Below, in pieces: positions 25,472 to 37,460 of a stretch of 64,000 nucleotides of DNA. Under the pieces are notes generated by a model that worked only from the letters and a program-made list of their open reading frames with translations, made no database searches and was not told the origin of the DNA. This DNA is from Paludibacteraceae bacterium (GTDB taxonomy: Bacteria > Bacteroidota > Bacteroidia > Bacteroidales > Paludibacteraceae): contig JAFXPK010000022.1 in assembly GCA_017527905.1 (NCBI GenBank), positions 1 through 64,000 on the forward strand, given 5' to 3'. The translations under genes were made by a program, and so were the position numbers. How positions within the stretch are numbered: the first letter of the stretch is position 1; every line of letters starts with the position of its first letter.

Positions 25472-28400
25472 TTACTTCTTTACAACTTTAAACACTTTAG
25501 TATCATCATTTTGGATGACCTTCAACATGTATGAGCCAGGAATCAAACCGCTCACATTGATGCTTTCATCCAAAACATTATCGTCCGATGAGGAAACTTG
25601 CTTCTCAAAGACAAGAGAGCCCACCACATCGAAGAGTTCAAGTTTCACATCGCCTTCAACATCCAGTTTGCCGGCAATGTTCAACTCGTCAACCACAGGA
25701 TTTGGATATACAGTCAACGTCTCAACACCACCCACGTTGAAGTTCAACACGAATGGGTTGTCTGGCGTACCATATACCGCATCACCAGTGAAGGTCAATG
25801 CGTTGTTCGCCTCGTAGATGACTCCGTCACGTTCCATCGTGAAACGAACCTTATCACCCGCATTAGCCGAAACATTGATGAACTGAAGCGCATAATCGTC
25901 AGACAAAGCGACTTCCATCACATTGTTCTCCTCAGAACCCACAAGTGCGTGAAGCACATCGCCTTCCCTCTTTTCAGGGGCAGATGCGATGACACTCATG
26001 TTAGACTCGTAAGCGGAAGACTTCACGCCAACAGCTGAACGCAGAGCTGATGCGGAAGAAGGATACCTGAACGAGCAAGAATCGCCCGAGTTCTTCAGCA
26101 TGTAACCGCAATTAGGCTGCAGACTCTTGAGAGAGCCGATCCACTCGCTGCCATAGTACATGGCGAATCCATCGTTCGACTTGATCACATCGCCATCCTT
26201 AGCCCTATAATCAGCCAACGCTGTTTTCAAATCCATGCTACCTGTCGGCAAATAAGCGATGTAGTTCCAAGATTTAGCCTTTACAGGAATCTTCGTCGAA
26301 TCCAGGTTGATGTCCGAACCAGCGACGTACAAGGTCTGATCCACATCTGAGTAGATCTTGAACATGTTCGTGTTATTCAGAGCGACACCAGAGTTCGTCC
26401 ACTTGCCGTTTGCAACGGAGTAGTTTGCGGTCGAACCGCTCAAGTTCTTCACGATGCTGTTCGCACTCCATGTTCCGTTCTTAAGGTATGCATTCATATC
26501 AGACATACCCTTTTTGTCCTTCAGATTAAAGGAAACCCAGTTCCATCCCTTGCTCAACGGGATATTCTGATACCTGATGGATCCGTTAGAGAACACAACC
26601 GGCGCAGTAGGTTTCCCGTAAACAGTGTCACTGACAAATGATACATTCTGGGAAGCGGTAGCCTCCGACACGAGACCCTTGCTAGCGTCCCAAGCGCGAT
26701 AAACCAAGTTGTGGGACTCGGAATTCTTGGAATAAACAGTCATCATCGCATACCACAAGTCCATGGTCTTGTCGTAGCTCATGTTAGCCACACCGACACA
26801 CTCGCCGTCATAGAAGGCGGCAAGCATATCCTTCTCGTCGTTGGAGAATTGGTTGTTCAACTTAATCTGAGCGAATACAGCCATGCTGAACTCATACTTC
26901 GAAGGATCGACGCTCCACTCCGGTGTGTCACCCTCCACCGTCACCTTGAGGGCGAGAGGCTCCGTCACGTTATTGGAGTTCGTCAAATAAACAACCTCAT
27001 CATAAGTACCCACAGCGAGGGAAGGATCGATCTCAAACTCGATGATCTGCTTCTCCAACGGGTTGATGGCACCCGACTCGGAAGAGGCGCTCAACCAAGA
27101 AGGCATGTTCTTCAAGCTGTAGTTGATGATAGAACCACCCTTGTTAACAATCGGCATCTCGAACTGATATGGCTCGTTCTGCTTCTTGTTGACAGTCACA
27201 GCGTCATCCATCCACTTCAATTGGTTGCGGTCGATGTAAGCGCTCCAAGTGATTGGGGAAACGATATAGTTTCCGTTCACATCCTGTACCTTGTTGACCG
27301 TAAAGTTGACGATGGTCTTCTCGATACGGTAGTCTTGCTCTTGCAGAGTAATGATCAACCCATCGTTATTAACCACCCAATCATATGACAAAGAAGAAGT
27401 CGCACCCTTCGTCTTGACTGGAGGGATATTCCTAGACTCGGAAACTTCACCTTCCGTAGTCGCGAACGCCAACTTATTACCATTGCCATCCACAGCATCA
27501 CTACCCTTATCCTCCAAGGTGAACTGCATTTCAGGTAATCCTTGCCAGAGGACGTAATGCTCGAACGGATAATAAAGCAACAAGCCCATTTCGTCGCCGT
27601 TCACAGTCTGGTTATAGAACTTCTCGATTTGAGATTGCTGACGATACAAATTCCACAAACGAACCTCATCCACCATACCCGTGAAGAACTGATCAGCCGT
27701 TCTATTTATCGTATCACGCTTTGCGTACCATACACGAGCACCGGCGAATATCTTATCGGAAGAGATTCTTCCGACCTGTTCAGCCGGGAAGTAAGTATTC
27801 AACTCACCATCCATATAGATGCGAGCGTTACCGGAAGAACGGTTCACAGCCAACGTGAAGTTGTGCCAATTGTCATCATTGTATTTACCATTAACAGGCA
27901 CCGTATAGCCATTGTGGCGGAAGGTGAGGTCACCATCGGCGTTAAATCCAACGCTGAATACTTTCTCTGGATCCTCACCCTTCTTGTCAATTCCGTTACC
28001 GTTGGAAAGGATGGTCTGATTTTTCGCTCCAGCCTCCGCATTGAACCAGAACTCCAAAGTGAAGTCCATATCCGAAGTAATGACAGCCGCTGAGCTGTTC
28101 ATGGCCACATAACTCTGACCATCGAATTCAGCCGAACGTCCCTCAGGCAATGCCCAGGAACCACCCTTCATCACCAGGTTCGCACCACGAGCCTTGTCCT
28201 CCGTAGCGGATCCCTTCGCCTCCTCCATATCGTAGTAAGCGATCAGGTTCAGGTCATTGCCGGACAATTGCGAAGCACTGTTAGCCTGGATTGTGGCGGA
28301 AGAACGAACCGCGTTCCAGATACGGAACTGATCCACCTTACCGTTGAAGTTGCCCGATTGGCTAGCCACGTCACGGCCCACCTCGACAACACCTTCACCA

Positions 28401-31400
28401 TTGTAAGCCTTCACCGGAGCATCCTTAATAACGGCCGTATAGTTCACATAAGCCGTCACCGTCTTGTCCTCGTTGTCGTATACCAAAGCGACATGGTTCC
28501 ATGAAGATTTCTCCCAAGCAGGAACCTTCTCCGAAGAGACAGACTTATCGCCCACCTTGACAACAATCTTACCCTCTTCGTTCATGCCCATGGAAATAGA
28601 CTCCCTTGCATCACCATGGCTGAAGAATGTCGCATTCTGCAGAGAGTCGTAGTTCACCCAGCACTCGAAGGTCAAATCCCTGTTGGAGAAATCGCGAGTC
28701 ACCTCGGTTGCGAGGTAATCGTTCTCACCGTCCAAAACGATAGCTACACTATGGTCGGTAACCGAACCGTTGCGAACGCCAGTGATCTCGAAGTTGTTGA
28801 AGGTCAACATACCCTCCGCGATAGTCTCATTGAAATCGATACGGATATCATCCTCAACCGTCAAAACACCGTTGGCTGGCTTAGGAGAACCGAACAAACG
28901 AGGGTTGTACATATCCTTGATACCCGAAATGACTTCGGAAGGATTATCATACAACTCATTGTTGATGTTACAGAATGAAACCGCGCGCAGATCATAATTC
29001 TGGTCTGGAAGGTTATCCATATAGAATTTGTAATAGATATTGCCAGCATCCTCCGAAGAGATCAGGAACGCATTGAATCCGTTATCAACCGCAATCCGCG
29101 CCAACGTGCTATCCTTATAGTAATAACCCAAAGTCACCCAATCGTTATCCGAGCCAGAAGCAGGCTTATACTGCAACTCGATATGCTCGAAGTCAGTATA
29201 GTTGACATCAAAGCCAGAGATTGTTATCGGCATATAATGCTTAACCACTCCATCGATCGTATCAGACTCACAATTGGTGTTGTACGTCCAATTATTGCTT
29301 GGTTTAACAATTGCCACATCCGAGCAGGAAGGGATGAAGTGGACGGAGAAATAAACCGTATCCGCGATCACATCCAAGAAGCCTGTCGGGTCAGCCTGGC
29401 ACTTAGAGCAAAGAGCCAATGCCAAGTTGTCGTAATTCAACACGGATCCCTTCGTGATAGCCAACGTCTTCTCCAACACCTGACCTGCAGGCACCAGATA
29501 CTCGAGAGCAAAACCAGACATGGAATTGCCATCGATACTAGGGATAGCGCCATTCGGATTAGAAGCATCCACAAGACGGAGATCAAACCATTGGTCTTCT
29601 CCCGTCTCGGAGTTATTCTTCATATAAACCGTCAAATAAGCATCCTCGCCGGAAGGAACATTCTCGATGAACTTCTTAGGCATATCGATAGAAGGCTCCT
29701 CCAACTTCATGGTAGCGGCACTAATCAGCAAATCCTCATTGTTCTTCCAGTGAACAGCCTTATATGCGCCTTCGTAAGGACAGCTGGTAGCACCACCACG
29801 CGTACGGAACACGAAAGAAGGATAAGTCTCTTTCGTTTCAAGCTTAGACGTGTCTGCGCTACCCGCACCCACAGAGCCGACATAGCTATCATCAAAATCA
29901 GGGATCTCCTCATACAAGACATCCACGCTCAAATAGTCGTCGTCACCATCCTCCGCCAATACGAATCCCTTAGCATGGGAAGCCTCCGCCTCATCGGAGA
30001 ACTCACCACCTTGGGTTGTCGTAAAGGTCTCTTCATATTCGAACAGGGAAGTCGCTCCGGCAATTGAAACCCTATAATCATCGGACAATTGAACACCCAG
30101 TTTAACGCTAAACGAATGAGTAGATGAGAGATTCGATGTATATTCCTCACTATACTCAACATTGGCACCAGCTTGGAATGAGTAGTTTTGGTGCAGTTTC
30201 TTCGCATTTACCTTAACACTATCATTGTCGCTCAAAGCCTTATTCCATCTTTCTATTGCCTGATTCAAATAATGGATAGTATCACATTTAACGTCACCGG
30301 ACGTATAGAATACCTTATAGCCACCCTTCTGACCATATAGTTTGCTTGAGGCAGGGACCAAAGAAACGTAATAATTGCATCCGTCCTTGTCCGCTTTGTC
30401 CTGCAACTTCGTGGTATCCACCTCAGCAGGGGACAAAAGCAAAGAACGCTTCAACTCTTCCATATTCGGCAACAATGTCTGTTCGATATAAACTTGAGGA
30501 TAAGCGAACATCGTCTCGAAATTCTCCATTGTACAGATGCTATTCGTCTTAACCAAGGCAAACGAATCAGCCTTCGCATAAGTCACCTCGTAATGGTTTT
30601 CGCCGTCCAAAGAGTCATATACTGAAATCGGCACAGGTGTGACCATAACGGACGAGCCGAAGGAGATATTCGTTGAATAACCCACATAGACATCGGCATT
30701 TGCCCCGACATACATTGGGTCATCGCTCGTTTGGATGCGAGTCGTCAACGTGAACGAGTTCGATTTTGTATTAGATCCCGTATATTCCTCCTCATGGACA
30801 ATACCCGCTTTTATTTCGCTTTTGGAGTCAGTAACCATATTAACAGTACCTTGAACAACTCCAACTACATTAGCGCCACTGAAGGTTTGCATATTAGCCA
30901 CATAACCCGTAGACCAAGCCTCGGAACCCTCTTGGTTAAATGAACCAGTATACGTGGATGACATAGAGAAAGAGGTACCCTTCTCCAAATAAGAGTAACT
31001 ATTGGATCCCGGAGGGTCACGAAGCACACATAAGAACTTGTCAGGACCACCCGTCACAAAGTTCGTTCCCGTCTGATGGGATCCGAAGACGTAAGCCTCT
31101 CCGTTCTCATTACCCATAGGATCCACCCAAGAAACGCTGGTCGGATTGTCGCTATCTCCATAAGTAAAGGTAGCGGCTATCGTTCCCTTGGCAGTCGTCA
31201 TATCAGGCTCACCCACCACGAACGAATAAAGATGGTTTACAGTATCAAGCGTCGAGGAGAAAGCAATCTTATTGTTGAAAGTCACAGTCGCGCCCTCAAC
31301 AGGAACCCTATCCGTCCTATCCTTGTCCATGGTCTTTTTATTATCCACATAATAAGGATATTCCTCAAAAATGTCATAGTGCATATTATACTTTTCAGCC

Positions 31401-34400
31401 GTGACGAAAACCGGCAAGCCGAAAGTATACGTCTTGGTGGAATCTATAAACAACGGAACAGTCACCTTATCTCCTGTCAGATTATAGGACTCATATTCAC
31501 TCTTACCGAAATAGTTCAATTCCCTGCCGGAATTAGCGCACTGAACCACTTCCATCTTGGCTCTATAACGCTTCGTGAACACTTGTTTCTGTCGATACGC
31601 CACAGAATCCTCATAAGGCAACACCTTAACCGAATCCTTTTCATTGCTCAACTTAATCGTATCCTTATACGAATACTTCTCATACATGTCTGGGATATAC
31701 ATGGACAAGTCGAGGGAAGAGTTGTCTCCCATAATATCATCGTGTCCATAAACGGAAAGGCTGACAGTGTACTCGATAGGATAAACCCACGCCACAAATT
31801 CGCCCGTCTCGTTATTGACATGGATGGTAATGTCTTTCGTATTGTAATCGACTACCGTGGTTTGAGCCTCAACATCTTTATTCTTAGCCTTTAATGCGGA
31901 AAGGACAAAATGCTTTGTCGTGTCGGAATGGACATTCGTATCCGATTGCAAATCACATTCAGTTTTCGTGGAAGTGAGAATCACTTTCATATCATCCGCC
32001 AGGTTGTTTTTCGAGAGAGAGAAACCGACAGGATATGCTTCCTGCACCGTACCACCACAGACACGACCAATATACTTCACCTTCGTGTTATCGTAAAGAG
32101 TCAGAGCATAACCATCAAGATGCTCTTGATAGTTACGGTCAGAACCATCACTGTTGCAAAGACGACCATCCAACTCAAAGGTGTGGCCATCCTTCACTGC
32201 CTTCACCTCGTGGATTCCCACAGGGACATTGATAGTAAACCCACCATCATCACTGGTCTGGATATATTGTCCCGTTTTATCAAGCGCAGGCACACCATCG
32301 ATGGTGAAATGCACGCCCTCCACAGGATAAGAACCACCACTGTAAAGAACCCTACCGGTCACGGAGAACGAACTATTGTCCGTGAAATTAACAGTATGGC
32401 TTGGCACCGCCTCGCTTATGAGACGGATCTCCTGAGATGGAGAGAACTGGTGGGCGCCTTTTTTCGGAGTCAACGCATAGGCCGTTCCATTACCGAAATA
32501 AGGGACAGAACGGACCGCATACTTACCATCCTTGTCAGTAATCGCCATGTGGGCCAATTGCGTCTCGTTCGGAACGAACTCACTGGCGACAGCACCACTT
32601 AGCGTACCATTGTTCGCATTGAAATCCAAACCGGACTGCGACATGTCAAAGCAATTCCCTTGGGCAAGGAAATCGAATGTATAGTAACAAACCAAACCAT
32701 TCTCATTGCCAACGATATAACGCATGTAGTTACTTGCGATCTCTGACAAAGACAATGCTTTTCCCCAAACACGAACCTCATCTATGTTACCAACAAGACC
32801 TTTACCAATCACACATTTCGTTCCCGTATTAGCGGATATCTGGATTGAATCCGTAGCGATCAATTTATCATCCCGATACAAAGAAACCGAATTGTTTGCA
32901 AACACGGCGGAAATGTGGAAATAGGAATCACTCGGCAAGCTATCCATCTTGAACTCAGCCTCTCCATCCTTAGTAGAAGCAACAACCTTTCCATTTTTGC
33001 TTACAGTTACGGAGTAATCACCTAACTGAATCAAGCAATCCGAATCTTCGGAGAAAGAGAGCCATGCCTGGAAAGAGACATTGCTCGTCCCTTCCAATTG
33101 AGGGATTGTAGTCGCCACGCCATCTTTGTTTAAACGCAAAGACTGAGCAGGGATAGCATTCTCTGAACTTACATACACCTGAACAGAATCGACAGCCTGT
33201 CCATTCTCGAACGTCACGCGTCCGTAGAAATCACCGGCAGGCACTCTGAAGCCCACATCGCTGAGTTTATTTGAAACGACGGACTTGCTCGCGCAATCGT
33301 TCTTACCATAAACCCGATAGACATAAACATACCCTGGCGTAGCTGTTTTATCCTCATATAAGTAATTAGACTGCACCTTGTTGAATTGAATTGTGGACAA
33401 CTGCCTGAACTTGCTATCCGGCTCATTCGACAATTTACGTTCCACAACAAACATGTCAAAATAACCAGACGACGTCCAGGCCACCTCCGTCCGATCAGGA
33501 TAGTACCCCTTGGAACAATTAACACTCTTGATAGACCCTATGTCAGACATCAAAAGTGTATCGGACACCAATGTGTCCATCTTGCCATAAACATCAGGAG
33601 CATCCACATGGACAAAATAGAGATACGGAGTACATAGACTCACATCCGGATCCACGAAAGATCCGAAAAGACTTCCGTTCTCATCCCGATCGACCACCTT
33701 GCTTGAATCGGAGAATTCGGCTATCATATCCGTTTTCTTTCCACTTGAGGTGATACTTCTTCTATAAATCTGCAATTTACTCTCATCCGCCCAATAAGTA
33801 CCACTGATATTCCAATCCAACGAAACACACTCTTTCTCCTTATTGACCACAGTCGTCAAATTACTGATCCTCATGTGATCCGTGCATACTGCGACAGGAT
33901 TTGTCTCAGACGTATAATTATTCCCATTATAATTACATTTCGTGCTAGGATAGAGGCTCTCCACGCGGTATACATAACTTGCGTTGACACCTGTTTTTTC
34001 CACAAACGTTTCATCCTCAAATGTCGTCACCTTCGCATTGTTGGTTGTTCCTATCTTCTCCCATTCAGCATTGGCATCCGACGCCAATCTACGTTTTATC
34101 ACATATCCATAGTCTAAATAATCAGATCCTTTGACCGAAGGAATCTCCCATGACACAAGAACCGTTTTCTTACTTGAGTTGTAAACAGCCTTGGAACTGA
34201 TAGGATATATAAAAGCAGGAACGGTGATATTAGCTGTCGACTGATACGTGTGCCCATAATTAGGACGATAGGTATATGACACCGTATATTTAATCGGTTC
34301 TGTGCTAATCTTATCAATCCGGAACGAATATTGACCATTACCGAGTGAAAAGCAACTATAACTTTTATTATCGTCTGAGGTCATCGTGTAACAAGACTGG

Positions 34401-35125
34401 CCCCCCTTGTCTATATCGTTCGTAAGATTCTTAACTCCCTTAATCTCTGTTGTTCCATTTTCGAAATCAAAATAATAGTTATCTATTTTGATATCGGTTG
34501 AGGAAGTGACAGACCAAGTAACATCTCTTGTCATGGAAGAAATACGATTGGTATAATTCTTCGCATAATAATAATGCCACGTTCCACCCGTGATAGAAAC
34601 ACTTGATTGGAAATCTTCAGGATAATAGGTGAAGTTTATATACCACTTGTCGCCATCCTTGTCTAACTTACTATATACAGAATTATTCGTGACCCTCGTA
34701 TTACCCAAATACAAACCGCCACGAGTAGTAAGATTAAGGATTTTAAACTCCGAATCATTTCTATACTCGATTTTACACAACGGATACGAACCATAACTCA
34801 AAGACACATCGTCTATATGCGAGTCTCCCGAAGAAGCGACACAATCAGACCAATAGAAAAGGACTCTGATTTTCACATATCCCGAAGGAGAAAACGATTC
34901 TACTTTAAAGCGATTGTCTTTGTCGTCAAAATCCTGACAATCATACCTTGCCATCACATTCTGCGACATGCAGAAGAATAACAAAGCAGAAATCGACATT
35001 GCCCATAAATGACGTTGTCCCGGACTCGGGATTTTTCTACCCGAAGAGGAATCCCACCCCTTCTGCTTTTTGGCATAACATATCCTGCTTAGCCAACAAA
35101 AAAAACTACCAATTTTCATAAACAC
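25472..35125 (-). CDS. Giant LamG/fibronectin-like surface protein with T9SS type A signal
   Basis: A 3217-residue protein. Residues 1-60 contain a signal peptide with an unusually long N-region (hydrophobic core MSISALLFFCMSQNVMA at 43-59). After it: three fibronectin-like units (about 300-660), a LamG/concanavalin-like domain (about 665-830, with GNIDEVRVWGKALS), a carboxypeptidase-regulatory-like unit (about 920-1000), a long beta-rich region of no recognised family (about 1050-2050), two more LamG domains (about 2120-2290 and 2325-2530, each with DQFRIWNAVR or DEVRLWNLYR), a DGECVGV module (about 2735-2845), a paired GWNWVSFN-type domain (about 2850-3010), a degenerate second module (about 3040-3130) and a type A T9SS domain (from LTVYPNPVVDELNI). 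It is probably a surface adhesin or glycan-binding protein. Followed at 16 bases by the coiled-coil lipoprotein gene. Confidence 0.88.
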   Translation of the reverse strand: MFMKIGSFFCWLSRICYAKKQKGWDSSSGRKIPSPGQRHLWAMSISALLFFCMSQNVMARYDCQDFDDKDNRFKVESFSPSGYVKIRVLFYWSDCVASSGDSHIDDVSLSYGSYPLCKIEYRNDSEFKILNLTTRGGLYLGNTRVTNNSVYSKLDKDGDKWYINFTYYPEDFQSSVSITGGTWHYYYAKNYTNRISSMTRDVTWSVTSSTDIKIDNYYFDFENGTTEIKGVKNLTNDIDKGGQSCYTMTSDDNKSYSCFSLGNGQYSFRIDKISTEPIKYTVSYTYRPNYGHTYQSTANITVPAFIYPISSKAVYNSSKKTVLVSWEIPSVKGSDYLDYGYVIKRRLASDANAEWEKIGTTNNAKVTTFEDETFVEKTGVNASYVYRVESLYPSTKCNYNGNNYTSETNPVAVCTDHMRISNLTTVVNKEKECVSLDWNISGTYWADESKLQIYRRSITSSGKKTDMIAEFSDSSKVVDRDENGSLFGSFVDPDVSLCTPYLYFVHVDAPDVYGKMDTLVSDTLLMSDIGSIKSVNCSKGYYPDRTEVAWTSSGYFDMFVVERKLSNEPDSKFRQLSTIQFNKVQSNYLYEDKTATPGYVYVYRVYGKNDCASKSVVSNKLSDVGFRVPAGDFYGRVTFENGQAVDSVQVYVSSENAIPAQSLRLNKDGVATTIPQLEGTSNVSFQAWLSFSEDSDCLIQLGDYSVTVSKNGKVVASTKDGEAEFKMDSLPSDSYFHISAVFANNSVSLYRDDKLIATDSIQISANTGTKCVIGKGLVGNIDEVRVWGKALSLSEIASNYMRYIVGNENGLVCYYTFDFLAQGNCFDMSQSGLDFNANNGTLSGAVASEFVPNETQLAHMAITDKDGKYAVRSVPYFGNGTAYALTPKKGAHQFSPSQEIRLISEAVPSHTVNFTDNSSFSVTGRVLYSGGSYPVEGVHFTIDGVPALDKTGQYIQTSDDGGFTINVPVGIHEVKAVKDGHTFELDGRLCNSDGSDRNYQEHLDGYALTLYDNTKVKYIGRVCGGTVQEAYPVGFSLSKNNLADDMKVILTSTKTECDLQSDTNVHSDTTKHFVLSALKAKNKDVEAQTTVVDYNTKDITIHVNNETGEFVAWVYPIEYTVSLSVYGHDDIMGDNSSLDLSMYIPDMYEKYSYKDTIKLSNEKDSVKVLPYEDSVAYRQKQVFTKRYRAKMEVVQCANSGRELNYFGKSEYESYNLTGDKVTVPLFIDSTKTYTFGLPVFVTAEKYNMHYDIFEEYPYYVDNKKTMDKDRTDRVPVEGATVTFNNKIAFSSTLDTVNHLYSFVVGEPDMTTAKGTIAATFTYGDSDNPTSVSWVDPMGNENGEAYVFGSHQTGTNFVTGGPDKFLCVLRDPPGSNSYSYLEKGTSFSMSSTYTGSFNQEGSEAWSTGYVANMQTFSGANVVGVVQGTVNMVTDSKSEIKAGIVHEEEYTGSNTKSNSFTLTTRIQTSDDPMYVGANADVYVGYSTNISFGSSVMVTPVPISVYDSLDGENHYEVTYAKADSFALVKTNSICTMENFETMFAYPQVYIEQTLLPNMEELKRSLLLSPAEVDTTKLQDKADKDGCNYYVSLVPASSKLYGQKGGYKVFYTSGDVKCDTIHYLNQAIERWNKALSDNDSVKVNAKKLHQNYSFQAGANVEYSEEYTSNLSSTHSFSVKLGVQLSDDYRVSIAGATSLFEYEETFTTTQGGEFSDEAEASHAKGFVLAEDGDDDYLSVDVLYEEIPDFDDSYVGSVGAGSADTSKLETKETYPSFVFRTRGGATSCPYEGAYKAVHWKNNEDLLISAATMKLEEPSIDMPKKFIENVPSGEDAYLTVYMKNNSETGEDQWFDLRLVDASNPNGAIPSIDGNSMSGFALEYLVPAGQVLEKTLAITKGSVLNYDNLALALCSKCQADPTGFLDVIADTVYFSVHFIPSCSDVAIVKPSNNWTYNTNCESDTIDGVVKHYMPITISGFDVNYTDFEHIELQYKPASGSDNDWVTLGYYYKDSTLARIAVDNGFNAFLISSEDAGNIYYKFYMDNLPDQNYDLRAVSFCNINNELYDNPSEVISGIKDMYNPRLFGSPKPANGVLTVEDDIRIDFNETIAEGMLTFNNFEITGVRNGSVTDHSVAIVLDGENDYLATEVTRDFSNRDLTFECWVNYDSLQNATFFSHGDARESISMGMNEEGKIVVKVGDKSVSSEKVPAWEKSSWNHVALVYDNEDKTVTAYVNYTAVIKDAPVKAYNGEGVVEVGRDVASQSGNFNGKVDQFRIWNAVRSSATIQANSASQLSGNDLNLIAYYDMEEAKGSATEDKARGANLVMKGGSWALPEGRSAEFDGQSYVAMNSSAAVITSDMDFTLEFWFNAEAGAKNQTILSNGNGIDKKGEDPEKVFSVGFNADGDLTFRHNGYTVPVNGKYNDDNWHNFTLAVNRSSGNARIYMDGELNTYFPAEQVGRISSDKIFAGARVWYAKRDTINRTADQFFTGMVDEVRLWNLYRQQSQIEKFYNQTVNGDEMGLLLYYPFEHYVLWQGLPEMQFTLEDKGSDAVDGNGNKLAFATTEGEVSESRNIPPVKTKGATSSLSYDWVVNNDGLIITLQEQDYRIEKTIVNFTVNKVQDVNGNYIVSPITWSAYIDRNQLKWMDDAVTVNKKQNEPYQFEMPIVNKGGSIINYSLKNMPSWLSASSESGAINPLEKQIIEFEIDPSLAVGTYDEVVYLTNSNNVTEPLALKVTVEGDTPEWSVDPSKYEFSMAVFAQIKLNNQFSNDEKDMLAAFYDGECVGVANMSYDKTMDLWYAMMTVYSKNSESHNLVYRAWDASKGLVSEATASQNVSFVSDTVYGKPTAPVVFSNGSIRYQNIPLSKGWNWVSFNLKDKKGMSDMNAYLKNGTWSANSIVKNLSGSTANYSVANGKWTNSGVALNNTNMFKIYSDVDQTLYVAGSDINLDSTKIPVKAKSWNYIAYLPTGSMDLKTALADYRAKDGDVIKSNDGFAMYYGSEWIGSLKSLQPNCGYMLKNSGDSCSFRYPSSASALRSAVGVKSSAYESNMSVIASAPEKREGDVLHALVGSEENNVMEVALSDDYALQFINVSANAGDKVRFTMERDGVIYEANNALTFTGDAVYGTPDNPFVLNFNVGGVETLTVYPNPVVDELNIAGKLDVEGDVKLELFDVVGSLVFEKQVSSSDDNVLDESINVSGLIPGSYMLKVIQNDDTKVFKVVKK

Positions 35126-35611
35126 TTTATATTTAAAAATAATACATCTCTAGCAATCAAGCGAATAAACATACCAATAAGTAGATACGGTACCCTTACA
35201 AACACAACCGCCAAATTCGTTCATACAAAGTAGTGGAAAAAAATTTAAAAATCAAATACCTTTGAGGAAAAAATAATTAACAGCGTGTATTTTTTCCCCG
35301 AAAAATAGCCCATCATCAATCTTATCGCTCAATAGAAACAATCGTCAACGCCATACGATTCAACATATTTCACAAAATAGAGTTATACAACATATTCAGG
35401 AAAAACAAGTTCACTATTTCCATTTTGACATTATCCGCTTTTTCGTTAAATTCGCGTGAAAATTCACTCAATGTGACCTGGAGCATCCCTCTTAGTCCAA
35501 ATGGGTGGAAAGTGTGTGTGTAAATGGGAGGGGCGTTCCCTCCGTCCAAACGCATGGTGAATGCCGAAAATTCACCACTATTAAACATAGATTTTTTCAC
35601 ATAGAAGAAGA
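35126..35611. other. 486-bp divergent intergenic region with small hairpins
   Basis: Lies between the giant cargo gene (minus) and lepA (plus). Three small inverted repeats are seen: GTGAA-AA-TTCAC (35456-35467), GGAGGG-5-CCCTCC (35527-35543) and GGTGAA-9-TTCACC (35556-35576). A weak -7-like TAGATTTT is at 35588-35595, 16 bases before lepA. A 76-codon minus-strand frame (35370-35600) crosses the region but lacks features of a real protein. Confidence 0.5.
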
Positions 35612-37399
<1,788 letters not shown>

Positions 37400-37460
37400 T
37401 CGTCAATGATGGAATAGTGTAGTGTAACAATATAAACGTATTTTTTAAAAGTAAAAAATT

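Noticed and set aside
35370..35600. 76-codon minus-strand frame in the gap before lepA
   Set aside because: No promoter, odd composition and hairpins inside it; kept only as a possible repeat.
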